This document shows, one piece after another, positions 35,601-47,993 of a DNA stretch of 64,000 bases. A program made the translations under genes and the position numbers. The DNA comes from Plenodomus lindquistii (taxonomy: Eukaryota; Ascomycota; Dothideomycetes; Pleosporales; Leptosphaeriaceae). The first letter of the stretch is position 1. Each line of letters starts with the position of its first letter. The stretch spans positions 186,001 to 250,000 of the forward strand of contig JANUWI010000014.1 in the NCBI GenBank assembly GCA_025504975.1, given 5' to 3'. The notes below the pieces were generated by a model. The model did not search any database. It saw nothing but the letters and a program-made list of their open reading frames with translations, and was not told the DNA's origin.

Positions 35601-36678
35601 TCAGGTCATCGATCCCGTGAGCGAGAAGGCTGTCACTCACACCATTGAACTCAAGACCAACCAATCGCTTGTCAGTGCTGCTCTCGTCTTCTTCGAGAGC
35701 CGCGGTGAAGAAGCGTTCTTGGCTGTCGGCACCGCGAAGGATCTAAGTTTCACACCCTACAAGTACTCTGGTGCATCCATCCAGGTCTATAAGATCTCGC
35801 CCAATGGGCGTGAGCTTGAGTTCTTCCATGAGACGGATGTTAGCGAGCCTCCGCTCGCTCTCCTCGCCTTCAAGGGCAAGCTCATTGCGGGTATCGGCCG
35901 CCATGTCTGTCTTTACGATTGCGGTATGAAGTCGGTACTGCGAAAGGCACAAGCACCCAACTGCGTTGCGTCGCGCATCACCGACATCAAGACCCAAGGC
36001 AGTCGTTTGGTGGTGTCTGATCAAGCGCAGTCGGTCACGTTCGTTGTGCACAAGGACCAAGTCCATCCCAACCGACTTATTCCCTTTGCCGACGACACGG
36101 TCGCCCGCCACACTTCTGCCTCCGAGATGTTGGATTATGATACAACGGTCGGTGGTGACAAGTTTGGTAACATCTGGCTCGTCCGATGCCCGCAGAAGGT
36201 TTCAGAGTCTTCGGACGAATCACCGGACGGTTCTGACTTGCTCGTCGATAAGAGCTATCTCGGCGGCGCTGCCAACCGCCTCGATCTCATTGCACACTAC
36301 TTCGCCAACGACATCCCCGTTTCCATACAGAAGACGGTCTTGCTGTCCGGTGGTGAACGCATCATCTTCTGGGCTGGTCTCCAAGGCACTCTTGGCGCGT
36401 TGATCCCCTTCAACTCTCGCCGACAACACAAAATGTTCCAGCAGCTTGAATTGCAACTTCGCTCAGACGACAAACCGCTCTCGGGTCGCGATCATCTCGC
36501 CTATCGCAGCTACTTTGCGCCAGTCAAGAGCGTCATTGATGGCGACTTGATTGAGCGCTTCTTGGTTCTTTCACGAGACAAGAGGGAGAGCATCGCCGGT
36601 CAGATGACGGGTGCAGAGTGGACACCGAGCATGATCGATGAAGCGATCTGGAACATGCGCGGCCTCTATGCATTCTAG
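32664..36678 (+). CDS. rse1: RSE1 / SF3B3 (SAP130) splicing factor 3B subunit
   Basis: Three exons: 32664-32907, 33047-35150, 35316-36678; introns of 139 and 165 nt; 1236 aa, as expected. SF3B3/Rse1 is the large beta-propeller scaffold of SF3b in the U2 snRNP and acts in branch-site recognition. Matching segments: LYALTVKQPSATQDAISGDF, LAILEVSRRQKGFQELYSQD (N-terminal propeller), DHIVITTDSGRLVTYEYLPD at the first splice join, the MMS1_N-type region, and a CPSF_A-type C-terminal domain with LKYTPRKMVGY, GIGRHVCLYDCGMKSVLRKA and the family ending QMTGAEWTPSMIDEAIWNMR. The second intron join restores ELRIFTF. A second in-frame ATG at 32682 is an alternative start. Both introns are longer than those of neighbouring genes. 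It is paralogous to DDB1/CPSF160 but the end motifs favour Rse1. Confidence 0.95.
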
Positions 36679-39600
36679 ACGATGTGTGCGATTAAGATGT
36701 GTTTCTTCATTTGTGTGTACTTAGCGATTGGCGCCTCGAAGGATCAAAAGAATTCACTGCGACGGTTTGGGCATATGTTTGGGGCGATTTGAAGAGACGA
36801 GATCAGAAGACATGAGCCCAATGTGTCTTGGGAATGATACCCACATTTACAAATGCCGCATGAAACATGCCTTTTGGCTTTGGCCACTATTTGTAGGCTT
36901 GAACGAGCGACAATGCAATTGCTCAGTCAACGTTTTCTAATCATGCTTTGATTGCGTGCTAGGTCATTTGTGCTGACTGTAGCGTTGTCGTTCGGTGAAA
37001 GGTGTGCTGGATCCTAACCTTCGAGCTACCTCAGATAGCTGTACAACCTCGATCATCATCATGTATGTATAGTTTGCATATATCACCTCTGTACCATATC
37101 ACTGTGAATGTGACTGGTCTATATACTTCATCTCAGCAGGCGTTCACACAAGCTTGCTTACTACCAAAACGCAGTGCAGTCTCCACGCCCACGCCTCAAG
37201 GTAAGTTATATACCTTGATCAACTACAAACCTCAAGCTCAACCTCAAATAACAGAGTCTTCCCGGTTCCCTCATGCATACAACCTGTTGGCCCACCAGTC
37301 AAGCGCACATCCAGAGATGTTAGATGCGCGGTTCCAGAAACCGCCGCAGCCGCGTAAGGCATGACCCACATTTTACTCCTATCGCCAACCCAGTGAGTGT
37401 CGTGGCTACAAACAGGGTAGGGTGTTTGTATCTCGACGGGTCCGTGGGAAGTTGGTGAGACATAGCCTATTGTACCTTGTCGAAGGACAATGAATGGGAT
37501 GGGTGGTTGAGTGCGGGCGCGTTGTCATACCGTGTGTAGTGTATAATGAGCTGAGCATTGGGTAAGTTGGTGGGGAATGTCTTGTTCATTGAATTTAGAG
37601 TGTTAGAGATAGGGGCGTCGGTAGCGATGCGCGTTGTGTCGTGTGTTCATACAAGGAAGTTTATGTTGGTGTTGTGATACTTGGCATGAGCCGTCCTGTT
37701 GATCCTGACTCGGCGCAGTCTTTGAAGGCATTGACGAATTGATTGTGAGGGAATATTTCCCTGGCTAGTTGTTGTTCCATAGTACACCTAGGAGGTTTTC
37801 ATGCCGTGGTGAGGAACGGAATTGCAAGATTAGTATGGATCGCACGGTCCCTAAAGGAAGTGAATGCGACAGCAGGATCAAGGATGCAGACGAATGCTCG
37901 GTTTTGATTACTGACGGCTCAGCTGATCTAGTAGGAACATTGTGATTGTGAATTCGTCCTTCAAGTATGCCGTAATTGCGCTCAAAGGGCCCTTGAAAGG
38001 CTGCAGTGGAGTTCGACAGAAATTTCCGAGCCAGAGCGCCCGAGATTGACAACCCATCTACGTGCTGTCTAGAACATCCTCGTAACGAGAACAGTTGCAT
38101 CAAGAACTCAAGGTTGGATGCTGGAAGGTTGCAGATCAGTGTCTACACGGAACGGTCCGAGCACAGACTATACGCTCTGCATAGCACACCATGCCTAGAG
38201 GCTTCCCATCAGCGCGCATCACCTTCATCTGAATTTGACTGTACGCGTGTATAGTTGCACGGCGATGCAACTAGGTGTGCATACTTATCTAGCGTGTACA
38301 CGGTGGCTGAGACTAGAGGCTGTGGTCGAGCAAGTCGAATTGGCCAAGTTCAAGGCAAAACAGCCGAGACCTTCAGCGTTGACGACAACGTGTGCGTTCG
38401 ATCGAGAGATCGAATTAACAGAGGGACCAAGTGAAAGTCAGCCTTGTCAGACATGTGCCAATGCTTCGAGCTCATCATGTTCATGGCATAAACTTGGCTT
38501 TCACATGGTGCCAGTAACATGACAAGAGAGCCAAGGGTCCAGCCATACGAGCAAAGTGTAACGCACGTACCATCGTAGGTTGGCCATGCTGCCATGGCAG
38601 ACTCATTCTTGGATGTAAGGACGTCTGACCAGGAAACCTAATTTGGCCCACAAACAGAGCTTCCTGATCACAACACCTTTCCAAATGGCAGCCATGATCG
38701 GCTTGATAGCCTCTGATGCAATCATGCGTCAAGATCAACAAACTTCAGACAAGGTATCTGAACCCTATCATTGATAGTCTTCTAATCTCCATCCTGGCAT
38801 GATATATCTCAGATACAGGGACATATCAGTGGTATTGGCGCGATGGATGTACAGACCCGCAATCAAGTGTTTCAAAGAATTCTGGAAAAGTTCAGCCAAT
38901 GGCGTTCGTGAACCGCAACGGCTTTGCGAGATTTTCTTCTTCTGTATTTGGCCGAATACGGAAAATAAAGAAGAATACCAGGATGAGGTGATCTCCACGC
39001 ATGACGCAAGGTGGTAAGGAGGTACGAAACGGCCGCAGATGGCAACATGCGATTGAGATCCACAAAGGATGCAGTTCCTGGCAGATTCTGACCCAAAGTA
39101 ACAAGACAGGGCTGAGATTGGTGAAGGTCGAATGTCCATGGTCCAGCGGGGCATCCACGGATGGAAAAGGCGTAACTACGGTGTTATTGTCAAACATGAC
39201 GGCATACTTCCCGCCCGGTCGGATACTGCCGTTTGACTGTGCAAACCCAGACGGCATGAGTGTTCAGCAGGACGAGATGCTTGCTGCATGTACTACTGTA
39301 CGGTGAGAAGCTGAAGACGAGGTTGACGTGGTCGAGGCTTATGCTGTGTTGCGGTCTGCAGTAAGCCATAATAAGCCCGTGACAGCGGCGGCCGTTGGAG
39401 AGGGATCTCCACATGGAGAGTCTTTGCACAAGACGGGACGAGATAAGTGAATCAGCCAACGAAGGGAAGGATCGCTGTTATGTCCAAGAAGGGATTGTGT
39501 GTCAGTGCACAGCCTCAGCCTCAGGCCTGTGGGAATCGGGAGGACGTGTGGGTGTGGTTCGTCGGGCCGTCGGCATCGGCGCTTTGATTCGGCCGATGCA

Positions 39601-40435
39601 TGAGGTCTGACAGTGTTCTTGGTACTGTGAGTGTGTGACCACTGACAGCAGAGACTCGTCTGTGACAGCATGACGGCGACGGTAGTTGTTATCGCAGCAG
39701 GAGGAGAGAATTGACTCGTATGTATTGAAGTTGGGTGAGCATTGTCCGCGTCATGGTTCTCGTGCACTATCCTGCGCGAATTTTGTACTGGCTGGACTAA
39801 GGCTCGGGCTCATCATCACCAGAAGCAACAGGCTACGACGTGTGCTCTACGGCACTGTGTACATGGTAATGTTAGTGTACTGCGGTCTTCACAAATGCCC
39901 AGTGCCGGCCGAGTCGAGGGCAACTGCCAACAGCCAAACGGCGCTGGGCAGGTTGAGGCATGGATGTGCGCCGAAGTGGACCGACTGGGCGTGGCCTGCT
40001 CCCTGCTATTTCTGGAGGCGCGACTCCGCCTCAGCATGAAACGCCTCCCCGGCCCAGCAGAAGAAGGCCACCGCCCTCCTGACGATCAACAATCTTTCCC
40101 TCTCCCCACCCAACTGAACAATCCACGGCCTTTTGCGCGACACTCTTCACACCCACACCCACACCCACACAGACATATAACACGTCGACATCGCGACCAT
40201 CGCACCCAGCTCACGTGCCGACTCGACCGCTGGTGAGGAGACGTCGACTCAGCCACTCAGCCGGCAAAACCGGGACCAGAAACGAGCTGACGACGACTCT
40301 CGAGCAGCCTAACCCCACTCGTCACCCATCCAAGTCTGCGACCACAACACCCCCAAACGTGCAACACGCTCTGCCTAAGGTGCCCTCCCTCGACCACAGC
40401 TCGCACCCCGACTGTCCCTACGCTCACGCTCCACC
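36679..40435. other. Gene-poor intergenic region / long bZIP upstream region
   Basis: About 3.75 kb without a supportable gene. Small frames (for example 37002-37364 and 39742-40236) lack family likeness and good starts. The last 400 bp are C-rich with a CACACCCACACCC-type pyrimidine tract at about 40148-40172 and probably form the promoter and 5'UTR of the bZIP gene. Confidence 0.5.
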
Positions 40436-41084
40436 ATGGCTACCGCAGTGCAGTCGGCCATGACCATGCAGCCCTTCAACGCGCACGCCAACCAGTGCAT
40501 CGACCCTGACCAGGACATCTTCGACTTCAGCCAGTTTGCAGAGCCGGCGCCTGGCCCTGCCCAGCTCAAGCGCGAGTCGAGCAGCGTCTCTGCCATGACG
40601 AGCCCGTCCAACACGGCCATCGACGACGAGCTGCAGACGCCCGCGAAGCCCAGCCACGAGTATGAGCGCTTCAAGCAGCAGACGGGCATTCCCTCGGGCT
40701 CACTTGCCGGCCTTGGTGCCGCATATAACTCAGGCTTTCCCATGTTCAACAACAGCGGACTGGACATGATGGGCGCCGACTCCTCCATGGACGCCGGCTG
40801 GAGCACGGGCCTGCCCCTCGAGTCCAACATCAACATGGGCATGGACTTCCAACAGTCGGGCTACTTCTACAACGACGCCTCGCACGACGACTTCGTGGAC
40901 CCAAGCGCCATCCAGCAAGACGAGGTACCCAACGTCCGGGTGTGGCCTGGCATGCACCAACAGCAGGCACAGCAGGCCGCCCTTGCCAAGGCACAGGCTC
41001 AAGCACAGCAGCAGCGTGCGCAACAACTCGCGCACCAGAAGCAACAACAGATGATGCAACAGCAGCAGCAGCAACAGCAGCAGC

Positions 41085-41116
<32 letters not shown>

Positions 41117-42332
41117 GTACAACAACACCAACGCCTACGATCGACCAGCCAGGCCAGCAGAAAAATCTCGAGCCCACTCAGCGACGCCCGCACCGAGGAG
41201 ACCATTGCCCGTGTCGTTGCTCAGATCCGCGCAGACAGCCAGAACGCCTCCAACAACGGCATGGACGGCAACCAGGGCCTCCTTCCTCACATCATCCGCG
41301 CCAAGAAGGATGAGGAAGACATGGATGAGGACGAGAGGCTGCTAGCTTCCGAGGAGGGAAAGAAGCTCAGCTCAAAAGAGCGCCGTCAACTCCGCAACAA
41401 GGTCTCTGCGCGCGCATTCCGTTCGAGAAGAAAGGGTAAGGTTGATCGATTCACCGTTCCCACAACCACGCTAACAGGATGTAGAATACATCGGCCAGCT
41501 CGAAGGTGAAGTCGCCGTCAAGGTCCAGGAGGCGAACGAGCTCCGCAACCAGAACCGTCTTTTGATGGAGGAAAATGCACGTTCGCGTGCTTTCATCGAG
41601 CGCCTACTTCGCCACCAGGCATTCGGTCCTTTCCTCGAGGAGCTGTCTCGCGACGAGGCCCTGCAACCCAAGCCACAGGCACCCATGGCCCCTGTCCCAT
41701 CATCCGCCCCTGCTGCCGCGGCTCCCGCCCCTGCTTCTTTCCCTGCTCAGCAGTACGGAAGCATGTCGCAAGAGAATACCCATGTTGGTATGACCCTCGT
41801 CCCAGAGCCTCAACTCGACTTCGCGATGCTCAACCTCAACAACAACGGAAACAACTGGAACACCAACAGTAATTTCAACTACCAGCAACCCCGTGTTTTC
41901 GCTGTTCTCGAAGTTCCCGAGGGCCCAAGCAACCCTCTTGATACCGAGGCCATGTCCGGCAAGGGCTACAGCGCCATCTTCAACGCCGAGGACGACTTCG
42001 CCGTCGACGAGGTCAAGCCCGAGTACCCTGTTATCCAACGTCCCGTCGAGACTGTCTCTACCGCTGTCACCGAAGTCGAAGATGACTCCGATCTCGATCT
42101 GTATAGCTCGTCGCCCGCCCGCTTTGCCTCTGTTACCGCCCCTGTCGTCGCCACACCCGAAGACCACGAGATTCTCTTCGCGAACCCCGAGAAGGCTCTC
42201 GCGCACTACTCTTTGATCCTCACCGACGAAGCGCAAGAAGTGCTTTTGGCAGAGCGTCTGGAGCGCAGAATCGCCGCCATGGAGCCAGCTTTACAACGTG
42301 TTGCCGCTATCACTGCGTCGTTCGGCATATAG
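40436..42332 (+). CDS. bZIP transcription factor with polyglutamine tract
   Basis: Two exons, 40436-41435 and 41485-42332, with a 49-nt intron that splits the bZIP domain exactly between basic region and zipper (RRK/EYIGQL); 615 aa. ATG is in a perfect CACCATGG context. The basic region (residues about 314-333) is KERRQLRNKVSARAFRSRRK, with the Asn-x7-Arg DNA-contact pattern. It is followed by a zipper with Leu/Val/Ile spacing (EYIGQLEGEVAVKVQEANEL). Upstream is a Gln-rich segment with a run of about 20 Gln at 41049-41114, encoded by mixed CAG then mostly CAA codons. The C-terminal half is Pro/Ala-rich and acidic, then ends in a helical LAERLERRIAAMEPALQRV. Filamentous ascomycetes carry one conserved protein of this layout; target genes unknown to me. 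The 3' flank shows CCTT repeats. Confidence 0.9.
41049..41114 (+). repeat. Glutamine-coding CAG/CAA tract
   Basis: Near-uninterrupted CAG/CAA triplets in the bZIP gene; the 3' half is almost pure CAA. Within coding sequence and in frame. Confidence 0.9.
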
Positions 42333-43446
42333 TCGATTAGCGTCTAGCCAAATGACACCATCCACTTCGCCTTCTATGTCGCGCTGCCATACGTGAGCGA
42401 CCACCCTTCATATCTTTCTAGATTGCATTTCGCTTGAACGACCCTTGTACGACTTCTTTTGTTCCAATCTTCCACTATCCTTCCTTCCTTCCTTCATTCA
42501 TCATCTCTTACATATATATCCAAGCTGGCTGTTATGGTCTCAGCTGGGACATTGTTTGGCGCCTTCTTTTCGTCGTCGAAGCAAACTTTTCTTTATGTTT
42601 GGGCTGCTCCTGCATGCGCCGTTTTGGTGCGGGGATGAATAGGCGTTTTGGAATTTTGTTTTTCGTTTTCTTTTGTGTATATTGAACAGGGCTATTGCGG
42701 TTGCATGCTCACGGCTTAGAGCAGGACTATAGAATCTCATGTATGTAGACAGGCTATGAGTGAGTCGGGATATATGTTACACATTTACAAACATGTCTTT
42801 GCACTGTTGCTCGCAATGTGATGCGCCGGCACATGACTGTATCCACTGCCCTTCAGCATTGCGCATTATCAGGGAGGGCCTTCTGGGATCCTGGAACACA
42901 CTTCGCATGTCCCATACCCTCCCTCGGTTCACCTTCTCCAGGTCGCATCGTCCGACCCACACATACACACTGAACCTGGTGCCTCATGTAACCTGTTATA
43001 GCAACGACATAGACGGTATGTATAACGCTGCTCCTAGGATCCATCCTTTGACCCTAGGATAGGCACTATGCATAGCAACAAAACTCCATACCCACTCCGT
43101 CTCCACCGCACCTTCTATAAACCCACTGCTATGGTGAAAAGCACTATAGAGATTCTCGTAGGAGCAATGTCCAAAATTGACGGACTAATGATACCAGTAT
43201 ATCTGTCGCATTTCAATGACAGATCAATCATAGTGTGGAAGTAGTCTTGAAAACATGTTGTGTAGATTATCTATTCAAAGTGATGTGAATTACCATAGGA
43301 AACCGCAGGTATACTGCCGTAAAAAAAAACCAACCCCCCAGCCATGGAGGCGTGTCACACCTTCTAAACGCCGAACAGTATGGTATCGAATTCCCCCTCA
43401 GGCTCCAGCTTCCTCCCCCTTTCATCCATTTCTCGTATCCTCCAGC
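42333..43446. other. Intergenic, no gene recognised
   Basis: About 1.1 kb holding the bZIP 3'UTR, including a (CCTT)n run near 42480-42493. Short frames only; none supported. Confidence 0.5.
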
Positions 43447-43656
43447 TCAAGACTTTGAAATTGCCTTTTCAAGCTCTGCAACGGTCGTGATTCCTCCACT
43501 CAGCGCCTCCCTCGCGCGCGCATGTTGATGTGTCCATCGGTTTCGTGCGTTGTCAATTGCGGCGCCTTCTTTTGAGGCGACGATGGTGGTGTAGGAGATT
43601 GCGAAGAGCATGAAGCCGGCGAAGGTGGGGAGGTAGGATTTGGCTGCTACTGGCAT
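43447..43656 (-). CDS. Candidate 69-aa single-pass membrane protein
   Basis: Open frame of 69 aa from ATG 43656 (context AAAATGC). The N terminus MPVAAKSYLPTFAGFMLFAISYTTIVASKEG contains one hydrophobic segment (about residues 9-27) followed by a polar, helical tail (NARNRWTHQHARAREAL) ending LEKAISKS. The layout resembles small mitochondrial inner-membrane or complex-associated proteins, but I cannot name a family. Its upstream DNA is a TTGTATTG-rich stretch on the plus strand (ACAATACAA-rich leader in the sense direction), which fits a 5'UTR. Could still be a chance ORF. Confidence 0.5.
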   Translation of the reverse strand: MPVAAKSYLPTFAGFMLFAISYTTIVASKEGAAIDNARNRWTHQHARAREALSGGITTVAELEKAISKS

Positions 43657-44858
43657 TTTGTATTGTTGTTGTATTGTATTGTTGTTTGATTGTTGTTGTG
43701 GTGGGTGTTTGGTGGTTCGGTAGTGGGGTTCTTGAGTAGGTTCAGGGAACTCGAATGTGGTGTTTGATGGTATTTGTAGTTGTGGTTGTGGTTAATTGAG
43801 TATATTGTAGTAGTGATGATTGATATGCCTGTATGATGATGAACTATTACACCAGCAGAAATACCTCATTTATATCCTCCCCTTTGTCATGAAGCCCTCA
43901 CGGCGACCGCCGACCTACTTACCATATCCTGCACGCATGTTGCGTGACACTTTCCCCGCAAACCCGGCGCAGTACCGAACCAGGCTCACGGATCGTGTGA
44001 GACGATGAATATTCATCGCGTCTGATTGGTCAGGTGCGGGAAAATCAAAGCTGGGTCGTGTGAGACGGAGAGTTGTGATGGGAGTGGTGGCGAGACATTT
44101 GCGCGGGCTAGGCCGGGATGTTTGTGGCGTGAGGTGATGAGGTAGAATGGGTCGTACGAGTGTACCATGATTTGGGCTCGTGGAGGCAACGTCGTTGGAA
44201 ATGTTGGCCTTTGGCTGCTCGTCATAGGCCTTACTTCTTTTGATACCACGCAGATGACTCTTTTGGGCATCGTGTTGGAGAATTGGTAGGTTGAGTGGGA
44301 GTGCTGCTGGGGTCGCTTAGTCATACACGGTCTTGGCGCCCTTGTGGCTGTACGTTGCTCCTGCCTCTTTCACTTTGTCACACTTCACAGCTTCATGTGG
44401 AGCATAGACACCATCCAGTTGCCATCATATGATCCGACCTTCTGCCATTCGTGGTGCAACAAGGACCCACGGTGCAAAAGCTTCAACATCTTCTTCCAAC
44501 GCGCGCCTTCGCTACAACCGGGGCAGGGATGCGAGAGCCACCAAGCATCACAATGATTCGCTGTGCGATGTTCGACCATTACATTGACGAAAAGGATGCG
44601 ACATTGTATACTGCAAAGACGCTGGAATTCGTGCATGGTTTCGCAGGATCCAACGGGTACAATAAAGTCATGTCTGAGCCAAAGTCAACGGCTGAGCAAG
44701 GACATGGTGAGCTCTGATGCAGGTGTTGCTCTAGAGCCTGAATATATCTTCTTATTGGCGTTCTGTTTACGGACGTGTTTGGAGAGTTATGACTCAGTGA
44801 TTTCATGCAATCCCGATACTCAACATTACAGATCTATCTTACACTTCCCCGCCCCGCC
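43657..44858. other. Intergenic, no gene recognised
   Basis: About 1.2 kb. Begins with a low-complexity TTG/TTGTATTG tract (43657-43800). Frames at 44013-44324 and 44451-45021 are unconvincing; the latter overlaps the end of the PPR gene. Confidence 0.5.
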
Positions 44859-47800
44859 TCAGGCACGACGACGTTCCTCCGGCTCCTGCTCCTGCTCATC
44901 TGTCAAGAAACCATGGACATCCTGGTCGTCGAGACTGACGGGCTCCTTACCCGCTGGCTCTGCTGGAGCAGCGGCCTGTGGAGGGTTCTCGTCGACAATG
45001 CGTGTCCTAACCGGGAGCTGAACTTCCGTCTCTTGCTCCGAGGTACGAACCTCTGGATTTTGCGATAATGGCTTGGCGGGTTGTGGAGGATCTGAATCCT
45101 TGGTACGCGGTGTGACTGGCATGATGAGGTTTCCAGTGGGAGCTTGCTCATTTGTTATCGTCGCAGGCAATCTGCGATCTTGCACAGGCGGCTCGATATC
45201 CCCTGGCATGAACTCGTCTCTTCTCTCTGCGGTCGGCATATCAAACCCTGCCTCGCTCTCATCAACCATATCCCCCACCCTCCCCTTCAACGGCCCAAAG
45301 TCCGCCCTCTCCCCCATCATCTCCTCATCAACGCCGAGATCCAACTCCTTTACCATTTTGAAAAACGCAAATTCCCCACTATTCCCACCCGTGATACCGC
45401 CCACTGCAATCCCCTTGACCTTTGTGATATCACTCACGATACTCCTCGCGCGTTCATAATCCCCTTGTTCTGCGAGCGCGCGCAGGACGGCTGTAAGTGC
45501 TCGCCAGCCAGGTGGTTTACCGTGCTTGGACATGCGCGTGAGTACACTCATCATTTTGCCAACTTCGCCAACGTTCGCGTACCCTTCTATAAGACGATCG
45601 AACAACATAACATCACTCGGGACGCGATGGTGTGTGAAGATTTGGTGTACCAATCCATCGACAGCCATTATGTTTGGTGGGTTTTGCTGGAAATAGTGCG
45701 TAGCAAGCGAGGTGTAGATTGCAGGACTGGGTACAATCATGCGGGCAGACATGTGTTCGACAATGGCTCTTACAGCGTCGTAATTGCTGTGATATTTCAG
45801 CAGGCGATCGACGGCTGTGTGGTATATGTAGTCGTTTAGTTTGATGCCGCTGGCTTCTATATCGTCGAGGTGTGAGAGGATTTTAGAGGTTTGCTGCGAG
45901 GCGGACATGTCGTCAAAACGCTCATTGTCAAAGGCGACGCTCATGAGCATGCTGTGGGTTGCTGCGTCACTGGGGATGCCGTCAACCTCCATTTGGCGGA
46001 GGATCTTGGAAGCGGTGGTGTAGTCGCCTGTGTCGAGGTAGAGACGGATGAGCGTATTGTATGTGATTGCGTTGGGGCTGATGCCGAAATTACCAGCCCA
46101 GCCTAGTATCTTCTGGACGAGGCCGAGTCTCTTATCGTGGCCCATGCCATCACGGCGGATTTTGACGATGGCGGTTATAGCACCGTTGATGACTTCGATA
46201 GAGGGTTTTGCAACGGTGTTTAGGGGTGTAGACTTCGTCTTGGGTGTGGACATGGGTCTACCTCGAATCTTGACCTGCGGAGCTGCCTCGCCAGCTTCTT
46301 CGGCTGCCCGCCATTTCCTGCCCATTTCGTCGAGGGCCGCAAGACCACTGTTAATTTGACGAAGGGTGAAAAGGCCGTTGACGCGCGTCGTCCATGCATA
46401 TTCGTCTGGCTCAATGCCGGAAGCTAACATGCGTTGCCACATTGCATTCAGGCCATCAAGATCTCTTGCATTTGCACAACCATTGAGTAGCGCAACCCAT
46501 GTTAGTATCGTGGGTTGGACGCCGTGAGCAATCATGTGGTTCCAGATTTCTACTGACCGGGGAGACTTGAGCAGGATCATGAAACCCGACAAGAAGGCGT
46601 TGTATACGCGCGGCGGGATAGCCGTTTTTTGGCCTTGCGGGGTATAGGCAAGTATAGCTTGCTCCCAAAGATCTTCCAAAGTAACCGATGATGTTTTTTG
46701 TTTTACCGCGCGTGCAATACGTGCGAGGAAGAAGGCCTCCCGGTTGGCGGCCTCATCACCTGGGTTCTCTGAACCTGTTTTCATCTTGAGCAAGGCTCGA
46801 CTTGGTGCTCCGTCGATCTCCCCCATGATCTGCTGTTGGACGTCTGGTGATAATGACTTGTAGGGGGTGTAGTACTCTGTGTGACGATAAACAGACTGGA
46901 CATGTGAGCCAGCAAGTAGTCGCTCAAAGAATAGTAGTAGAGGCGCAGCTTCTTGATGCAATGAGTCGACCGCCTTTAGCGCGTCGGAAATGCTATACAA
47001 ATAGACAGCGCAGAACCCCAGCGTAGGATTACCCGTAAATTTCGGATGATATTTATTCAAACGGAAGCCGAAATTCTTAGTCTCGTACTCGTCTGGCATT
47101 GATTCGAGGGCGGGAAGATGCCACATGGTGCTGATGGATTTCAGTGATTCTTGATGGGGACCCTTGCATTGGAAGAACAGTCGCCAAACCGAGACCAGCT
47201 CATGAAGCAAGTCAGGCAAATGCTGCTGCCGTTGCCCATCAACAGAATTGACTGACTCGATTGCTTGATGTGTCAAGTATGCAAGTGTTTCCCTGGTCCA
47301 AAATTCCGGACGAGCGATACCCAATTGCTCATACCGGAACATCAGCTTGGTTGGTGTTACAGGCAGGGTCTTGTAGCCATTGCAAAATGCGATGTTGACG
47401 GTGTGGAGAAGGTGCCGAAATACCTTGCCCTCGCTCAGTAATGCCATGTCAGCGGGGGGAGGATTGGCGAGAGCTTCGCAGTCTTTTGATGTGTAAGTCT
47501 TGTTGAACAATGCCCAGGCCGTCACAATGTCCCGATGTCCTGGTTGCAGCGCAGCCTGGATGGGCATTGCATAACTGGGTTCCGAAGCCAAGGCTGCTTC
47601 TTCGACCGCCGCCTGGATGGCTTCCTGCGCGTGTGATTCCTCTCCGACTGCAGGCGCATCGACAAGGTTCGAATATCTGCTCCCGCGCCGTAGTGGGCGT
47701 TGCTCATATCCATATGTGTGTGTTCTCGGTGGGCCCTCTGAAGGTCCATGTCTGTGACTTGCATCCAGTTGCTGCGACGATTCCCGGCCTTGACGTTGGG

Positions 47801-47993
47801 GCATGCGTCTTATCCGTGGTCCTTGTCGCGCCCCCTCTTTATCGCCTTCTTGCTGCTCGTGCGCGGTTTCCTGAGGTTTCCGGCCTGCAAACGATATGAA
47901 AGTGGCTCGTGGCTGCCATTGTGAAGTCTGCGGAGGTGCAGTGCGCCGTGCGATTCGCACTCTGCATTGCCTGCAGACGTATGCGTTGAGCAT
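44859..47993 (-). CDS. Mitochondrial-type pentatricopeptide repeat (PPR) protein
   Basis: Single-exon gene of 1044 aa. It opens MLNAYVCRQCRVRIARRTAP, Arg-rich and lacking acidic residues, like a mitochondrial presequence. Residues 450-900 contain helical pairs of PPR type: PTILTWVALLNGCANARDLD, EPDEYAWTTRVNGLFTLRQI, PNAITYNTLIRLYLDTGDYT followed by ASKILRQMEVDGIPSDAATH, and SDVMLFDRLIEGYANVGEVG. PPR proteins bind organellar RNA and act in its processing, stability or translation; the specific transcript cannot be predicted. The C-terminal 140 residues are Pro/Glu-rich and probably disordered. The ATG at 47993 gives the conserved Cys-x2-Cys-containing start typical of this fungal family. It diverges from an acid phosphatase gene. 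Confidence 0.9.
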   Translation of the reverse strand: MLNAYVCRQCRVRIARRTAPPQTSQWQPRATFISFAGRKPQETAHEQQEGDKEGARQGPRIRRMPQRQGRESSQQLDASHRHGPSEGPPRTHTYGYEQRPLRRGSRYSNLVDAPAVGEESHAQEAIQAAVEEAALASEPSYAMPIQAALQPGHRDIVTAWALFNKTYTSKDCEALANPPPADMALLSEGKVFRHLLHTVNIAFCNGYKTLPVTPTKLMFRYEQLGIARPEFWTRETLAYLTHQAIESVNSVDGQRQQHLPDLLHELVSVWRLFFQCKGPHQESLKSISTMWHLPALESMPDEYETKNFGFRLNKYHPKFTGNPTLGFCAVYLYSISDALKAVDSLHQEAAPLLLFFERLLAGSHVQSVYRHTEYYTPYKSLSPDVQQQIMGEIDGAPSRALLKMKTGSENPGDEAANREAFFLARIARAVKQKTSSVTLEDLWEQAILAYTPQGQKTAIPPRVYNAFLSGFMILLKSPRSVEIWNHMIAHGVQPTILTWVALLNGCANARDLDGLNAMWQRMLASGIEPDEYAWTTRVNGLFTLRQINSGLAALDEMGRKWRAAEEAGEAAPQVKIRGRPMSTPKTKSTPLNTVAKPSIEVINGAITAIVKIRRDGMGHDKRLGLVQKILGWAGNFGISPNAITYNTLIRLYLDTGDYTTASKILRQMEVDGIPSDAATHSMLMSVAFDNERFDDMSASQQTSKILSHLDDIEASGIKLNDYIYHTAVDRLLKYHSNYDAVRAIVEHMSARMIVPSPAIYTSLATHYFQQNPPNIMAVDGLVHQIFTHHRVPSDVMLFDRLIEGYANVGEVGKMMSVLTRMSKHGKPPGWRALTAVLRALAEQGDYERARSIVSDITKVKGIAVGGITGGNSGEFAFFKMVKELDLGVDEEMMGERADFGPLKGRVGDMVDESEAGFDMPTAERRDEFMPGDIEPPVQDRRLPATITNEQAPTGNLIMPVTPRTKDSDPPQPAKPLSQNPEVRTSEQETEVQLPVRTRIVDENPPQAAAPAEPAGKEPVSLDDQDVHGFLTDEQEQEPEERRRA

